Source of the DNA: Zoroaster sp. YZ-2022
Taxonomy: Eukaryota > Echinodermata > Asteroidea > Forcipulatida > Zoroasteridae
Assembly: GCA_029582265.1 (NCBI GenBank)
Contig: CM055828.1
Span: 13,241,777 to 13,305,776, forward strand
Reading direction: 5' to 3'
Length of the DNA: 64,000 nt
Shown here: piece by piece, positions 1 to 11,480 of the stretch
Layout of the letters: each line of letters begins with the position of its first letter
How positions within the stretch are numbered: the first letter of the stretch is position 1
Notes under the pieces: model-generated
What the model was told of the DNA's origin: nothing
Seen by the model: the letters and a program-made list of their open reading frames with translations, nothing else
Databases searched by the model: none
Translations under genes and position numbers: made by a program

Positions 1-563
1 TCATTCTTACATCCGTATGCATGCCCTACAATTGTAGGACTTTCATTCTTACATCCGTATGCATGTCCTTCAATTGTAGGACTTTCATTCTTACATCCGT
101 ATGCATGTCCTTCAATTGTAGGACTTTCATTCTTACATCCGAATGTATGCCCTACAATTGTAGGACTTTCATTCTTACATCCGTATGCATGTCCTTCAAT
201 TGTAGGACTTTCATTCTTACATCCGTATGCATGTCCTTCAATTGTAGGACTTTCATTCTTACATCCGAATGCATGCCCTACAATTGTAGGACTTTCATTC
301 TTACATCCGAATGCATGCCCTACAATTGTAGGACTTTCATTCTTACATCCGTATGCATGCCCTACAATTGTAGGACTTTCATTCTTACATCCGTATGCAT
401 GCCCTACAATTGTAGAACTTTCATTCTTACATCCGTATGCATGCCCTACAATTGTAGGACTTTCATTCTTACATCCGAATGCATGCCCTACAATTGTAGG
501 ACTTTCATTCTTACATCCGAATGCATGCCCTACAATTGTAGAATCTTTGTTCTTAGAAGCGAA
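1..563. repeat. 42-bp tandem satellite, cut by window start
   Basis: About 13 near-identical 42-bp units are seen. Each contains the 14-bp perfect palindrome CCTACAATTGTAGG, with CCTTCAATTGTAGG as a one-base variant in several units. The period is a multiple of three, so a 181-codon frame stays open by arithmetic only. Units decay from about 545 onward, and a last recognisable palindrome lies near 624-637. The array probably continues to the left of the window. Confidence 0.95.
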
Positions 564-724
564 TAGAAGTTCTACAATACTGTAGGTAGGACATCCATTC
601 TTAGATCTGAAGTGAATGGACGATGCCCTACAATTGTAGGATATGCTTTCTTTTATTCGTAACCCTGTCATTATTAGGTGTTCGGGCACCACCCGCACCC
701 TCTTTGAAATCGTTCTGTTTTTTT

Positions 725-895
725 TATTCGTCTTCTTCTTCTCACTGAACCTTGTCGGCAGAGAATCCCATACTTGCGAAGCTCACAGACACCTGAAACT
801 AGACACATACCTAGACCTTAACTAGTACATGTACCTAAAGGTTTAAACGTCACGATGACGACCTTGTCTTCCGGTCCAAACTGGAAGTTAAAGAT
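725..895 (+). mobile_element. Diverged copy of the TTC-headed repeat module
   Basis: A short TTC run is followed by 'ctcactgaacc', 'tagaccttaac', 'gtacctaaa', 'cgtcacgatgacg' and 'cttccggtccaaactggaagtt'. The same words occur in the same order in the modules at 43605-43990, 49651-50120 and 51468-51750. It is an old copy without the CTAG hairpin end that two of the other copies adjoin. Confidence 0.5.
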
Positions 896-2389
896 ACAGG
901 CTCGTCGAAACAAAATAGCCGTCGGCTATCTCTCGCAATGAGAAAGGCGACTTGTTTCACGTTGTACGCGTGTACATGAATGTAAGTTGTTATGCATACG
1001 TAGTATTGGACACACTTACCCAATATTATATTGTACGCTACACGAGATAATTTATGTGAACGTTTGACCCCAAGAGGGCGTTCGACTCGGTTTTATGAAT
1101 GAATGTAACAATGGAACATTCTGCGGCATTCTAGCGCGCTGTAAGCTTACTATTTTTGGAAACTTATGTAATTGTAACAATTCTCTAGAAACCTATAGTT
1201 TATAGTAATTTCTGGGAAATATGAAAAGCTATGAATACGGGCAGACAAGGGATTTTGAGCAGGATTTTGGGGACTATGAGTTGTTAAGTCTCTTTGCATG
1301 TTTTGAGCAAGATTGATTGCGGGGACAAAAAATCCTTCCTGGGGACACGTTGTGAAAAACTTACACATCGCCCTCGGGAGGCAGGTCCGTTCACTCTTTA
1401 TCATGTTGCCACCATCTTGGTCATGTTCCCTGTATCCAATAACAGTAATGAGTGCTAATATGCATTGTACAAAAAGGAACCAGACTATTTTTCCTTCCGG
1501 ACTCGGTTTGGTTACATTGATTTGAATGGGAGAAAATCAAGACGGCCGCACCATGATATAGGTCTATTATTATAAACGCTCCTGCCTGATTTATTGTTAG
1601 TAGTCATAATAAATATAGGCCCTACTCAACTTGACACTGTGCAAACTTATTCCTCGTGGTTGTCTTTATGACAATTCTCTGACGGGTCCAGAGACTATGA
1701 AGATTCCTTCAAGTATAAATACCTTAGTTCCAAAGTTGAGAATAATTTAAAATTTCACAAGCAAGGCTTATTACGCTTAGTACGCATTTATCATAAACCA
1801 CAAAAGATCATTGCACACTCTTGAAGACCGTCTTATATCCGGAATTAGCAGACATCACACAGGGACATGTTACCCTGTTTCATACAGTGGAGTCACAGAG
1901 AATTATAACACAAAAATAAATGGGTCGTGAAAACAAATGTCCATATACATGTATTCTTTTGCACAATTACTTTATTTACCCTTATGCTTTATGTACAACT
2001 ATTTACATTAATTATATATACTTGACTGAGGTAATAATTATGGCTAATAATTATGATTAAATGATAGCTTGCAACGTTTAACTTCAGTTGCTCTGTGTAG
2101 ACAACTATACAAAACAATTTCACTCATAATTGTGTACTATTAATAAACCAATTATTTAAAATATATTACAAGTTTGAACGAATTCATGGAACTGAAACTG
2201 AAAGTAATAGATTGATGATTATTACAAGTACAATGAATTATCCGCTGATCCGCTTCCAACAGGAAGCTAAAGAGAAATATATTCTACAGCCAATGTGCTG
2301 GGAATTTCAAAATGGGTTCAAGGCATGAAATATTTACTAACATCTGATCTTTTAACAAATATAATTGATGACGTCATCACACATCGCAG
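896..2389. other. Non-coding, nothing recognised
   Basis: AT-rich sequence with no ORF above about 85 codons that resembles a protein, and no tandem array. The word 'ccaagagggcg' near 1070 resembles common interspersed-repeat sequence but is too short to assign. Confidence 0.5.
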
Positions 2390-2935
2390 CGCCTGTCGAC
2401 GCGCGACCGTCGACCGTCGCGCGTCGCCTTCAATGTAATATTGATCAATTGACCTTCGCTGTATTTTTTGTAATGAAATAGAAGCATCAAATAAAATTTG
2501 CAAAAAACAATAGTCTTCCTTCCAAGTTCCTATGTGAATTTGTCCAATATTCCTAGCAAAATGGAACAGAGATATGTTTGTTTATGAAATTATGATTTTG
2601 ATGTGATTTTGTCTCCAGGAATATAATTTGTTAGTGAAACTTATTATCTATTTATTATTGTAGGCCTATAAATGGGTAATAAACTGGTCGAACCACTAAC
2701 AATTATATTCCTATTACTAACAATTATATTCCTAGAGACAAAATCACATCAAAATCACAATTTCATAAACAAACATATCTCTGTTCCATTTGCTGGAATC
2801 TGTAAAATTCACATAGGAACTTGGAAGGAAGACTATTGTTTTCAAATTTTTTGATGCTTGTATTTCATTACAAAAATACAGCGAAGGATTGATCAATCAC
2901 ACTGAAGGCGAAGCGCGACGGTCGACGGGCGACGC
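2390..2935. repeat. Fold-back (long inverted repeat) element
   Basis: The arm at about 2394-2636 is the reverse complement of about 2694-2935, with a spacer of roughly 55 bp that contains TAGGCCTATAAA. Matching words include 'ttcgctgtattttt' against 'aaaatacagcgaa', and 'gtcttccttccaagttcc' against 'ggaacttggaaggaagac'. The outer ends of both arms are the GC-rich GCGACGGTCGACG motif. The arms differ by scattered substitutions and small indels, so this is an old insertion and not an assembly mirror. Confidence 0.8.
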
Positions 2936-3112
2936 GCGACGGGCGACGCGCGACGTTTAGAAGGGCGACGGGCGACGTTTAGAAGGGCGACGGGCGACGG
3001 GTGACGGGTGACGGGCGATGGGCGATGGGCGACGGTCGACGCGCTACGTTTAGAAGGGCGACAGGCGACGGTCGACGCACGACGTTTAGAAGGGCGACGG
3101 GTGCGTTGTTTT
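2905..3112. repeat. GC-rich minisatellite (GGGCGAC plus ACGTTTAGAA units)
   Basis: Short GCGACGG and GGGCGAC words alternate with ACGTTTAGAAGGGCGAC. The array continues out of the right arm of the fold-back element. Unit lengths vary, so this looks like slippage of the arm's own terminal motif. Confidence 0.8.
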
Positions 3113-3606
3113 CCCAGTTACGGAAGAGTTGCAAGCTGTGCGGTATCCTGCGGTAAAAAGATAGGTGCTCAGCGTGTGTGCGGTTTCCCAGTATGGCAAA
3201 GTGAAATTCCGTGCGGCCTTTCTTATCCTGCACAAACAAATCTACATGTGTCTTACGGTGTACATGGTACCACACACGCGCCATATAAGCACACGCATAC
3301 TATACCAAGCGGTGCCTGGCTACAGTAATCGTAGTAGATGTATGCCGTAACCACAGTCACTCACACATCCACATCGTTAAACACACACCAGGTAAGTCAG
3401 CCCATTTTCATTATTTTAGCTTGCAGAGTGAATTCTGGAATAGCCACATGCTTACTGAGAATAGAAAGAATATACAAAGCATAATTTTGGCGAGATCCGG
3501 TTTCAAAAAATAACCCTACAATACATGCGGAAACGTGACGGTCAAAAACTTTCGAATAACGTTAGTATTTCATACTGTAGTAATGCTGCACATGGAATAT
3601 CTCACT
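3113..3606. other. Non-coding spacer, nothing recognised
   Basis: Overlapping frames of about 60-105 codons exist on both strands but show no domain, signal peptide or splice context. No repeat structure was seen. Confidence 0.4.
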
Positions 3607-3785
3607 GGGGCCTGGACAGGGCCTGGGCAGGGCCTGGGCAGGGCCTGGGCAGGGCCTGGGCAGGGCCTGGGCAGGGCCTGGGCAGGGCCTGGGCAGGGCC
3701 TGGGCAGGGCCTGGGCAGGGCCTGGGCAGGGCCTGGGCAGGGCCTGGGCAGGGCCTGGGCAGGGCCAGGGCAGGGCCTGGGCACT
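3607..3785. repeat. 11-bp minisatellite, unit GGGCCTGGGCA
   Basis: About 16 head-to-tail 11-bp units with almost no divergence; one unit near 3765 reads GGGCCAGGGCA. Because 11 is prime to 3, every frame cycles through an 11-residue pattern (AWAGPGQGLGR), which explains ORFs on both strands without any gene. Confidence 0.95.
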
Positions 3786-3994
3786 GAAGATTGATCCTCT
3801 ACTCTAGGACTAGGAGCTGAGTAGAGTAGGCACTGGGAACGTCACGCGCAAAACCTCATAGTTCTTTTTATCGCTTTTCATAAATACAACCTCATAGTCC
3901 TTTCTTTTGCTTTTCATAGGATAGGCCTCATTCTGCTGACATACCACTTCTGGTTTCAACAACCTCAGATTCGCCCCCCCCCCCCCCGCCATCT

Positions 3995-4455
3995 CATGCA
4001 CGGATTACCGCACGGGCAAACTGGGCACGTGCCCCGGGCCCAGGAGCCAATAGGGGCCCTTGGTTTTAAAAGAACAAAAAAAAAAAATAACAAAAAATTT
4101 AGGGAGGGAGGCCACGGGTCCCTATTAAATGTCAAGGCCCCCCCCCCCATTTTAAAAATATTGGAGTAAATGTGATTTTGTAAATGTATGACTATGGCAT
4201 TGTTTGAATGTAAATCACGTGTTTAATAAAGCCAATTAAATCACGTAGCCTACAGCGTGACGTAGGCCTATGCTGTGTGGTTGTTTCTGTGCTATTGTGC
4301 AACAAAACTATGTAGGCTATCTGGGGGAGGGCATGCAGTGAGTGCGTGTGCGTGCGCGTGCAGGCTAAGTAGCATAGTACTAGTAGTATTATGCGCGTGT
4401 ATGGGCCCGTGGTGAATTTGTGCCCAGGGCCTGTGCTCATGATGATCCGTCCATG
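3995..4455. mobile_element. hAT-type non-autonomous DNA transposon with 8-bp target duplication
   Basis: The left end CATGCACGGAT and right end ATCCGTCCATG are inverted with one mismatch. The element is flanked on both sides by the same 8 bp, CGCCATCT (3987-3994 and 4456-4463). An 8-bp target duplication is the hAT superfamily signature. The 461-bp body contains C-rich and A-rich tracts and no transposase frame, so it is a MITE-like derivative. Confidence 0.82.
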
Positions 4456-4463
4456 CGCCATCT

Positions 4464-5069
4464 AGACAAAGAGCCCCTCCAATTTCACTTAACCAACAAA
4501 ACAAACAACTGCTTCTACATTTACCATCATCCCTCTTTCACAGAACCTTGCCAAAGAAACATCATATAATCACAACCCTTTAAAAAAAATAAAATAACAT
4601 GTTTTTTAAAACTATATCCTAGATGTTTTACTGCCATCAAATTGCCAATAAACAAGTATATTTTACATACAAATTTTAACCACTGATATCTGTATCATTA
4701 ATTTGTGTTCAAACCAACTATCTCTACCTCTTATTCCACATAACTGTGCTCCCCTCGCAAATTGCGCTCCCCTTCTCAAATTGTCTACATAGCAGATGTC
4801 AGGACAACATCAGATCTGTAAAACGGGTAAACAGCTAGTTCATTTTAAACATACATACAACGGTCATTGCATCACTGGCCAATTAAAGGCTCAGCATTGT
4901 AAGCTCCACCCTGAGCTCCACCCCTCTCTGACCGTACACAACCTTAGTTTTGTTATTCAAAGTGGTCGCTGTATTGACTGATGTTCCACTATTGACAAAG
5001 GGCAGCAGTCGCATGCACCAATGCATAGGTCATTGTTGCAAGCCTGTTGGACAGTGGTGGAAGAAGCGA
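4464..5069. other. Non-coding, nothing recognised
   Basis: AT-rich sequence between the hAT-type element and the large inverted repeat. Small frames only, and no array. Confidence 0.4.
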
Positions 5070-6000
5070 TCAACATGGCCAGATGCAGAGATGAAATTGG
5101 ATCTTTGAATGGAGGGGGTTCAAATTGTAAAAATATTAATGTGCAAAAGTATCCCATTTCCCGAAATTGAACATGGTTTGTGGCTTATTTTTAGAGGTTG
5201 GTGGGGGTGGGAACACTCTTCAAAAATGTATGTGCCCAAAACCAAATAGGCCTAAGGAGTGCGCAGCCTCATTCCCATCCAATGGCGTAGCTAAAGGGGG
5301 ACAAGGGCATGCACCTCCCCAGCCGAATTTTGAGGGAAAATATCGGTAATTTGGGATTTTGTGAGAAAAAACATAATAAGTAAGGAGAAGAAAACAAAAT
5401 ATTTAACTTAAGGATTGTTGATTAATCCGACAGCCTATAATTCCAACTGCCAGTTTATCCTACAGCATTTAAATTCGCCAGATAATAATAACCAAATGTA
5501 TCGGTCTACTATTAATTGCTTGTTAATATTGCTCCGATCAGTAGCGTATCTGATTGGGTGGGGGGGGGGGGGGTCCACTTTTGACATACATTTAAGAAAT
5601 TGGAAAAATACTATGCTTAAATACAGCCAATATGCCCAAAACAAATTTTCCTTATAGTCAGCCCGACAAACAGTCCGACAAACTGAAAGGACTTTTGTAA
5701 GATATGCTTCTAACAATAACAAGGAAGCCAACTTTTCTGACTCTTACAACTTCGGCCTATTATTTCCGACTTAATAGCAATGTTCAAATAGAATATCCAG
5801 AACGTGTTAGTCCGATAACCTCGTTACAGTATTTCATATGGTCAGGACATCTGCGTGTTTGATCAAGACTTCTGTTAGATAATTCAACCCAACTAATATA
5901 GGCCTAATTAAATACCAGTACGATCAGAATCCCATTTTAGATAATTCAACCCAACTAATATAGGCCTAATTAAATACCGGTATGATCAGAATCCCATTTT
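5070..6000 (+). repeat. Left arm of a large inverted repeat (partner 8279-10587)
   Basis: From 'atcaacatggccagatgcag' inward, this arm is the reverse complement of the segment ending at about 10587. Shared words include 'ggcgtagctaaaggggga', 'ggttggtgggggtgggaaca' and 'cctattatttccgacttaat'. Its inner end (5876-6000) holds two units, in reverse orientation, of the 62-bp satellite that fills the inner part of the right arm. Substitutions and indels separate the arms, including a G run at about 5560 absent on the right. Confidence 0.85.
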
Positions 6001-6384
6001 AAAAAGGCTCCTAGTTATACCGAAAAACAATCCGTCTGCAAGCCCATAATTCAAACAACTTATGGCGTTTTGGTTTGGGAAAAAAACGTGAAATTTTTCA
6101 TTTGAGTACATAATCTTAGGTCCATACAGTGAGCCTGGGCCGCTTTTTACAACAAATTTATGTCCAATATCCATTTTTAACAAGCTAAAATATAAAATAT
6201 AATAAAAAATATTAACCTAATGTCCTCTTAAAAAACTTCAACAACATTGAACTATGCACTATAGGTGATGACTGAACAAGGGTGCAACAAAATAATTAAA
6301 CAAAAAATAATTGTGCCTGGGCCGACATGACGCCGTCTTGATAGAATTACTTGGCTTTGAACTACATAATGCGTTCTAATGGTA
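6001..6384. other. Loop of the large inverted repeat, first part
   Basis: Non-coding sequence between the left arm and the mariner-type MITE. No transposase frame was found here. Confidence 0.4.
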
Positions 6385-6638
6385 CACTCACTGGCCAAGT
6401 ATTGCAACATTGAAATTCACACCAAAGTTCAGTTTGGAGAACTGTGTTACAATAATTTATTTTATTTAAGACTTAAGACTTAAGACTTTTTGAAATTGCC
6501 TTTGTTTTGAAGTCAATGTTCTTTTTTACTGTTCTTGCTATGTAATACACGATCGATGAAATCGGATTAAATGATTATCTCACCTGTTACTGTAAAGTGC
6601 TAATTTGAGCATGTTGCAATACTTTTGGCCAGTGAGTG
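6385..6638. mobile_element. Tc1/mariner-type MITE
   Basis: The terminal inverted repeat begins CACTCACTGGCC and continues into AAGTATTGCAACAT. The right end reads ATGTTGCAATACTTTTGGCC then AGTGAGTG. TA dinucleotides at 6383-6384 and 6639-6640 form the target duplication typical of Tc1/mariner. At 254 bp it has no coding capacity. Confidence 0.88.
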
Positions 6639-6640
6639 TA

Positions 6641-7002
6641 GTTACGGCATACGTGGTCATACGCGCAAATTTCTACACGCGCAACCCGAAGCAGCTTCAG
6701 AAATGTAATAATTTTTTTACAAAGAGAGAGGATATGTATATAGAGAAAGTTTCATTTGATTCGTTTTGTTTCTTATTAGATAGATATATGCTGTACAAAT
6801 ACAAAGAAATGTTTCATCCTTTTTCGTTATTTAAAAAAAAGTAAATCATGAATCCTCATGGGATCAAAATTTCAGTTTAGTTTTATGATCATTATATTTA
6901 GTCCTATTTAACGCCAATGTTTGTATTTCTTCCTTTTAACAGAAATAAATTACACTCCGTTTGAGAAATAACAAATAACATAGACCATTAAAAATAAGGT
7001 GA
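6641..7002. other. Non-coding, nothing recognised
   Basis: AT-rich DNA with only a 79-codon frame without domain features. Confidence 0.4.
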
Positions 7003-7082
7003 AGCGGGCGAGATTTGAACAAACGACCTCCTAATAATTACTAGTGCAAACGTGTTAACCTCTCGACCACAGAGCTTGCATG
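7003..7082 (-). mobile_element. tRNA-derived SINE head (serine-tRNA-like)
   Basis: On the minus strand the sequence reads like a degraded tRNA. A box A match TGGTCGAGAGG lies at 7059-7069 and a box B match GTTCAAATC at 7012-7020, with about 38 bases between them. The order of D-arm, variable region and T-arm resembles tRNA-Ser, but the acceptor and anticodon stems do not pair. It is therefore a SINE head or tRNA pseudogene, not a working tRNA. Confidence 0.6.
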
Positions 7083-7778
7083 CCTGGTGACGATTGGCTG
7101 GCTAGAATCCTACAGCAGGGGGTACCGTCATATTTTATACATTGATGACATTCTTGTGAGGGTGAAAAACAATTATTGATCTTTGATTTTTGCCCTTACA
7201 CCGACGCAGGTACGACGAAATGTACAAGTATGAACATTTCCAATTAATCACACATTATGAACACTACAATTGCGTTAAAATACATAAACATTTTACAAAT
7301 AGACTGCAAAATCTCCTGATATGAATGTATGAATTGCAAAAGAAACTGAACAAAATCTGTGAGTCCTTCATAATAAAAAAACACTGTAGTCCTACCATAG
7401 AGCAAGGATGGTCCTACCTACAATCTGAATGAAAACTTGTGGAGAACAGCTCCTTCCACACGTACACAAGCATGGCATGTTTACAATCCGAATGTATAGT
7501 GGGTGGGTGTGTGAGTTTTTTTGTAGGCATTCAAACCGAAAACAAAAGGAACAATAATAAACCAAACCTAACCAATTTGAATATTCGATTGAAACTTTTA
7601 TTAGACAGTTTTACTGGGTAAACATTATTAACTTAATTATTAAGAAACGAACAAACAATCTTCAGATGATGCATTAACATAGTAGGCCAATTGAAATGTC
7701 ATATTATTAATAATCTACTTGTAAACTCAATTATGTTTATGGCCAAATGATATATATATTAGGATCACAGAAAATGAA
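7083..7778. other. Loop of the large inverted repeat, no gene
   Basis: AT-rich DNA up to the N run. The words 'ctgtagtcctac' and 'cctacctacaatctgaatg' near 7384-7430 distantly recall the 42-bp satellite at the window start, but no array is present. Confidence 0.4.
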
Positions 7779-8278
7779 NNNNNNNNNNNNNNNNNNNNNN
7801 NNNNNNNNNNNNNNNNNNNNNNNNNNNNNNNNNNNNNNNNNNNNNNNNNNNNNNNNNNNNNNNNNNNNNNNNNNNNNNNNNNNNNNNNNNNNNNNNNNNN
7901 NNNNNNNNNNNNNNNNNNNNNNNNNNNNNNNNNNNNNNNNNNNNNNNNNNNNNNNNNNNNNNNNNNNNNNNNNNNNNNNNNNNNNNNNNNNNNNNNNNNN
8001 NNNNNNNNNNNNNNNNNNNNNNNNNNNNNNNNNNNNNNNNNNNNNNNNNNNNNNNNNNNNNNNNNNNNNNNNNNNNNNNNNNNNNNNNNNNNNNNNNNNN
8101 NNNNNNNNNNNNNNNNNNNNNNNNNNNNNNNNNNNNNNNNNNNNNNNNNNNNNNNNNNNNNNNNNNNNNNNNNNNNNNNNNNNNNNNNNNNNNNNNNNNN
8201 NNNNNNNNNNNNNNNNNNNNNNNNNNNNNNNNNNNNNNNNNNNNNNNNNNNNNNNNNNNNNNNNNNNNNNNNNNNNNN
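7779..8278. other. Assembly gap, exactly 500 N
   Basis: Five hundred N, the same length as the two other gaps, so a placeholder. It abuts the 62-bp satellite, which suggests a collapsed or unassembled part of that array. Confidence 0.98.
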
Positions 8279-9857
8279 CCTATATTAGTTGGGTCGAATT
8301 ATCTAAAATGGGATTCTGATCGTACCGGTATTTAATTAGGCCTATATTAGTTGGGTCGAATTATCTAAAATGGGATTCTGATCGTACCGGTATTTAATTA
8401 GGCCTATATTAGTTGGGTCGAATTATCTAAAATGGGATTCTGATCGTACCGGTATTTAATTAGGCCTATATTAGTTGGGTCGAATTATCTAAAATGGGAT
8501 TCTGATCTTACCGGTATTTAATTAGGCCTATATTAGTTGGGTCGAATTATCTAAAATGGGATTCTGATCTTACCGGTATTTAATTAGGCCTATATTAGTT
8601 GGGTCGAATTATCTAAAATGGGATTCTGATCTTACCGGTATTTAATTAGGCCTATATTAGTTGGGTCGAATTATCTAAAATGGGATTCTGATCTTACCGG
8701 TATTTAATTAGGCCTATATTAGTTGGGTCGAATTATCTAAAATGGGATTCTGATCTTACCGGTATTTAATTAGGCCTATATTAGTTGGGTCGAATTATCT
8801 AAAATGGGATTCTGATCGTACTGGTATTTAATTAGGCCTATATTAGTTGGGTCGAATTATCTAAAATGGGATTCTGATCGTACTGGTATTTAATTAGGCC
8901 TATATTGGTTGGGTCGAATTATCTAAAATGGGATTCTGATCGTACTGGTATTTAATTAGGCCTATATTAGTTGGGTCGAATTATCTAAAATGGGATTCTG
9001 ATCGTACTGGTATTTAATTAGGCCTATATTAGTTGGGTCGAATTATCTAAAATGGGATTCTGATCGTACTGGTATTTAATTAGGCCTATATTAGTTGGGT
9101 CGAATTATCTAAAATGGGATTCTGATCGTACCGGTATTTAATTAGGCCTATATTAGTTGGGTCGAATTATCTAAAATGGGATTCTGATCTTACCGGTATT
9201 TAATTAGGCCTATATTAGTGGGGTCGAATTATCTAAAATGGGATTCTGATCGTACCGGTATTTAATTAGGCCTATATTAGTTGGGTCGAATTATCTAAAA
9301 TGGGATTCTGATCGTACCGGTATTTAATTAGGCCTATATTAGTTGGGTCGAATTATCTAAAATGGGATTCTGATCTTACCGGTATTTAATTAGGCCTATA
9401 TTAGTTGGGTCGAATTATCTAAAATGGGATTCTGATCTTACCGGTATTTAATTAGGCCTATATTAGTTGGGTCGAATTATCTAAAATGGGATTCTGATCG
9501 TACTGGTATTTAATTAGGCCTATATTAGTTGGGTCGAATTATCTAAAATGGGATTCTGATCGTACCGGTATTTAATTAGGCCTATATTAGTTGGGTTGAA
9601 TTATCTAAAATGGGATTCTGATCGTACCGGTATTTAATTAAGCCTATATTAGTTGGGTCGAATTATCTAAAATGGGATTCTGATCGTACCGGTATTTAAT
9701 TAAGCCTATATTAGTTGGGTCGAATTATCTAAAATGGGATTCTGATCGTACTGGTATTTAATTAGGCCTATATTAGTTGGGTTGAATTATCTAAAATGGG
9801 ATTCTGATCATACCGGTATTTAATTAGGCCTATATTAGTTGGGTCGAATTATCTAAC
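8279..9857. repeat. 62-bp tandem satellite
   Basis: About 25 units of 62 bp run from the gap edge. Each carries TATTAGTTGGGTCGAATTAT, ATGGGATTCTGATC and TAATTAGGCCTA. Variation concentrates at GATC(G/T)TAC(C/T)GG, and neighbouring units share variants, a sign of local unit duplication. Two reverse-oriented units occur at 5876-6000 in the partner arm. Confidence 0.97.
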
Positions 9858-10587
9858 AGATGCCTCGATCAAACACGCAGATATCCTGACCATATGAAAT
9901 ACTGTAACGAGGTTATTATCGGACTAACACGTTCTGGGTATTCTATTTGAGCATTGCTATTAAGTCGGAAATAATAGGCCGAAGAAGAGTCGGAAAAGTT
10001 GGCTTCCCTGTTATTGTTAGAAGCATATCTTACAAAAGTCCTTTCAGTTTGTCGGATTGTTTGTCGGGCTGAATATCAGGAAAATTTGTGTTGGGCATAT
10101 TGGCTGTATTTAAGCAATTTCGTAAATGAATGTCAAAAGCGGACCCCCAATCAGATACGCTACTGATCGGAGCAATATTAACAAGTAGTCCTAGGCCGAT
10201 TCATTTGGTTATTATTATCTGGCGAATTTAAATGCTGTCGGATAAATTGGCAGTTGGAATTATAGGCTGTCGGATTAATCAACAATTTATTATGTTTTTT
10301 CTCCCAAAATCCAAAATTTCTGATTTTTCCCTCATAAATTCGGCTGGGGGAAGGGCGGCCGCCCCTTGTTCCCCTTTAGCTACGCCATTGGATGGGAATG
10401 AGGCTGCGCACTCCTTATTTGGTTTTGGGCACATACATATTTGAAGAGTGTTCCCACCCCCACCAACCTCTAAAAATAAGCCACAAACATCATGTTCAAT
10501 TTCGTGAAATGGGATACTTTTGCACATTATTATTTTTACAATTTGAACCCACTCCAATTTCATCTCTGCATCTGGCCATGTTGATTT
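9858..10587 (-). repeat. Right arm of the large inverted repeat (partner 5070-5875)
   Basis: Reverse complement of the left arm, from the satellite edge ('cctcgatcaaacacgcag') to 'ctggccatgttgat'. Together with the left arm and loop it forms a structure of about 5.5 kb with no visible transposase. Confidence 0.85.
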
Positions 10588-11039
10588 GACAATCCTCGGT
10601 ACATCAGCTGAGCGTGACCAAACTATGGATGGCTGCATTCTAAAAGGCGTAATAAATATGCTCACTTAGGAAATAATGTAGATGACAGCCGCCACTGTTC
10701 TCGCAAACATTGTCAAATATCATTTTCCTGCAAATGGTCGAAACAATTTGTTGGACATTTTGAGCAATGAATTTGTGCACATCTTTTGAGATATTGGCCA
10801 TTTTGTCATCTGTTTTTATAGCAGATGACAAAATGCGTGATGCATATGTTCTGTGTACAAATGGCAGTTGGATTCGACATTCTACAAACAGAAAGACAGT
10901 ACAGGATAGTAGGGTATAGGCTGTTAAGTCATAAGGGACTACAAAACAGGCGAACATACCGACAGACATGTTGCAGACTTGTACGACTCGTGACTCGGAC
11001 TTGGACTCGAGTTCGGCAGTTTACCGGACACAAGTTCTG
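10588..11039. other. Non-coding; 14-bp hairpin and start of an ACTCG-rich patch
   Basis: A perfect inverted pair CATTTTGTCATCTG (10799-10812) and CAGATGACAAAATG (10822-10835) sits in otherwise plain sequence. A minus-strand frame of 109 codons spans it without protein-like features. From 10984 GACTCG/GACTTG words begin, the left side of the patch that resumes at 11316. Confidence 0.5.
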
Positions 11040-11311
11040 GTGTTAGCAGCAGAATGTGGGTTCGAATCTCGGTCATGACACTTGTGTCCTTGAGCAAGAC
11101 ACTTAACCACAATTGCTTATAGGGGCAGAGGCAGTTTAACAACTGCCTTGTCCTATTCGCACCGTGAAGAGGCTGGTTATTAACTTGTCTTGTTTCGGTG
11201 TGAGGGGCTGGTTCTTCAGTGTGGAGTTGTTGTAACAACTCAGTGACGTAGTAGCCCCCCACCTTGGAGTGGCAATTGGCCTTGTGTGGAGCAACTTGCA
11301 TAAAAAAAAAG
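11040..11311 (+). mobile_element. tRNA-derived SINE with A-tail
   Basis: A box B-like GGGTTCGAATCTC opens the element. It is followed by a conserved body, GTGTCCTTGAGCAAGACACT then TAACCACAATTGC, a word widely seen in animal SINE bodies. It ends in an A-tail at about 11302-11311. No clear box A lies upstream, so the copy is probably 5'-truncated. It splits a GACTCG/GACTTG-rich patch (10984-11030 and 11316-11480). Confidence 0.72.
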
Positions 11312-11315
11312 ACTT

Positions 11316-11480
11316 GAGTCACATTTTGGTGACTCGGACTTGAGTTATGATTAACAGTGACTCGAGTCATGATTAACAATGACCCGGACTCGGACTCAGA
11401 CTCAGACTCGACCCTTCGGTCTCGGACTCGACCCTTCGGACTTGATGTCTGTGACTCTGACTTGACGGCAAAATGCCCAA
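11316..11480. repeat. ACTCG/ACTTG pentamer-type repeat
   Basis: Runs of GACTCG, GACTTG and GACTCA, including two copies of 'actcgacccttcgg'. The same motif family recurs at 13366-13448, 14482-14605, 16265-16430, 33396-33470 and 33637-33722. Confidence 0.8.

Noticed and set aside
21..566. 181-codon frame with 14-residue repeats
   Set aside because: The 42-bp satellite read in one frame, with no start context or neighbouring gene structure.
3008..3350. Overlapping frames of about 60-106 codons
   Set aside because: They start in the GC-rich minisatellite and have no domain, signal or splice context.
3525..3807. Gly/Pro/Ala-rich frames resembling a collagen- or elastin-like repeat
   Set aside because: They come from the 11-bp minisatellite and are open on both strands and in several frames.
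7003..7082. Functional tRNA gene
   Set aside because: Box A and box B words are present, but acceptor and anticodon stems do not pair.
8279..9857. CRISPR array
   Set aside because: The 62-bp units are contiguous with no unique spacers, and the genome is eukaryotic.
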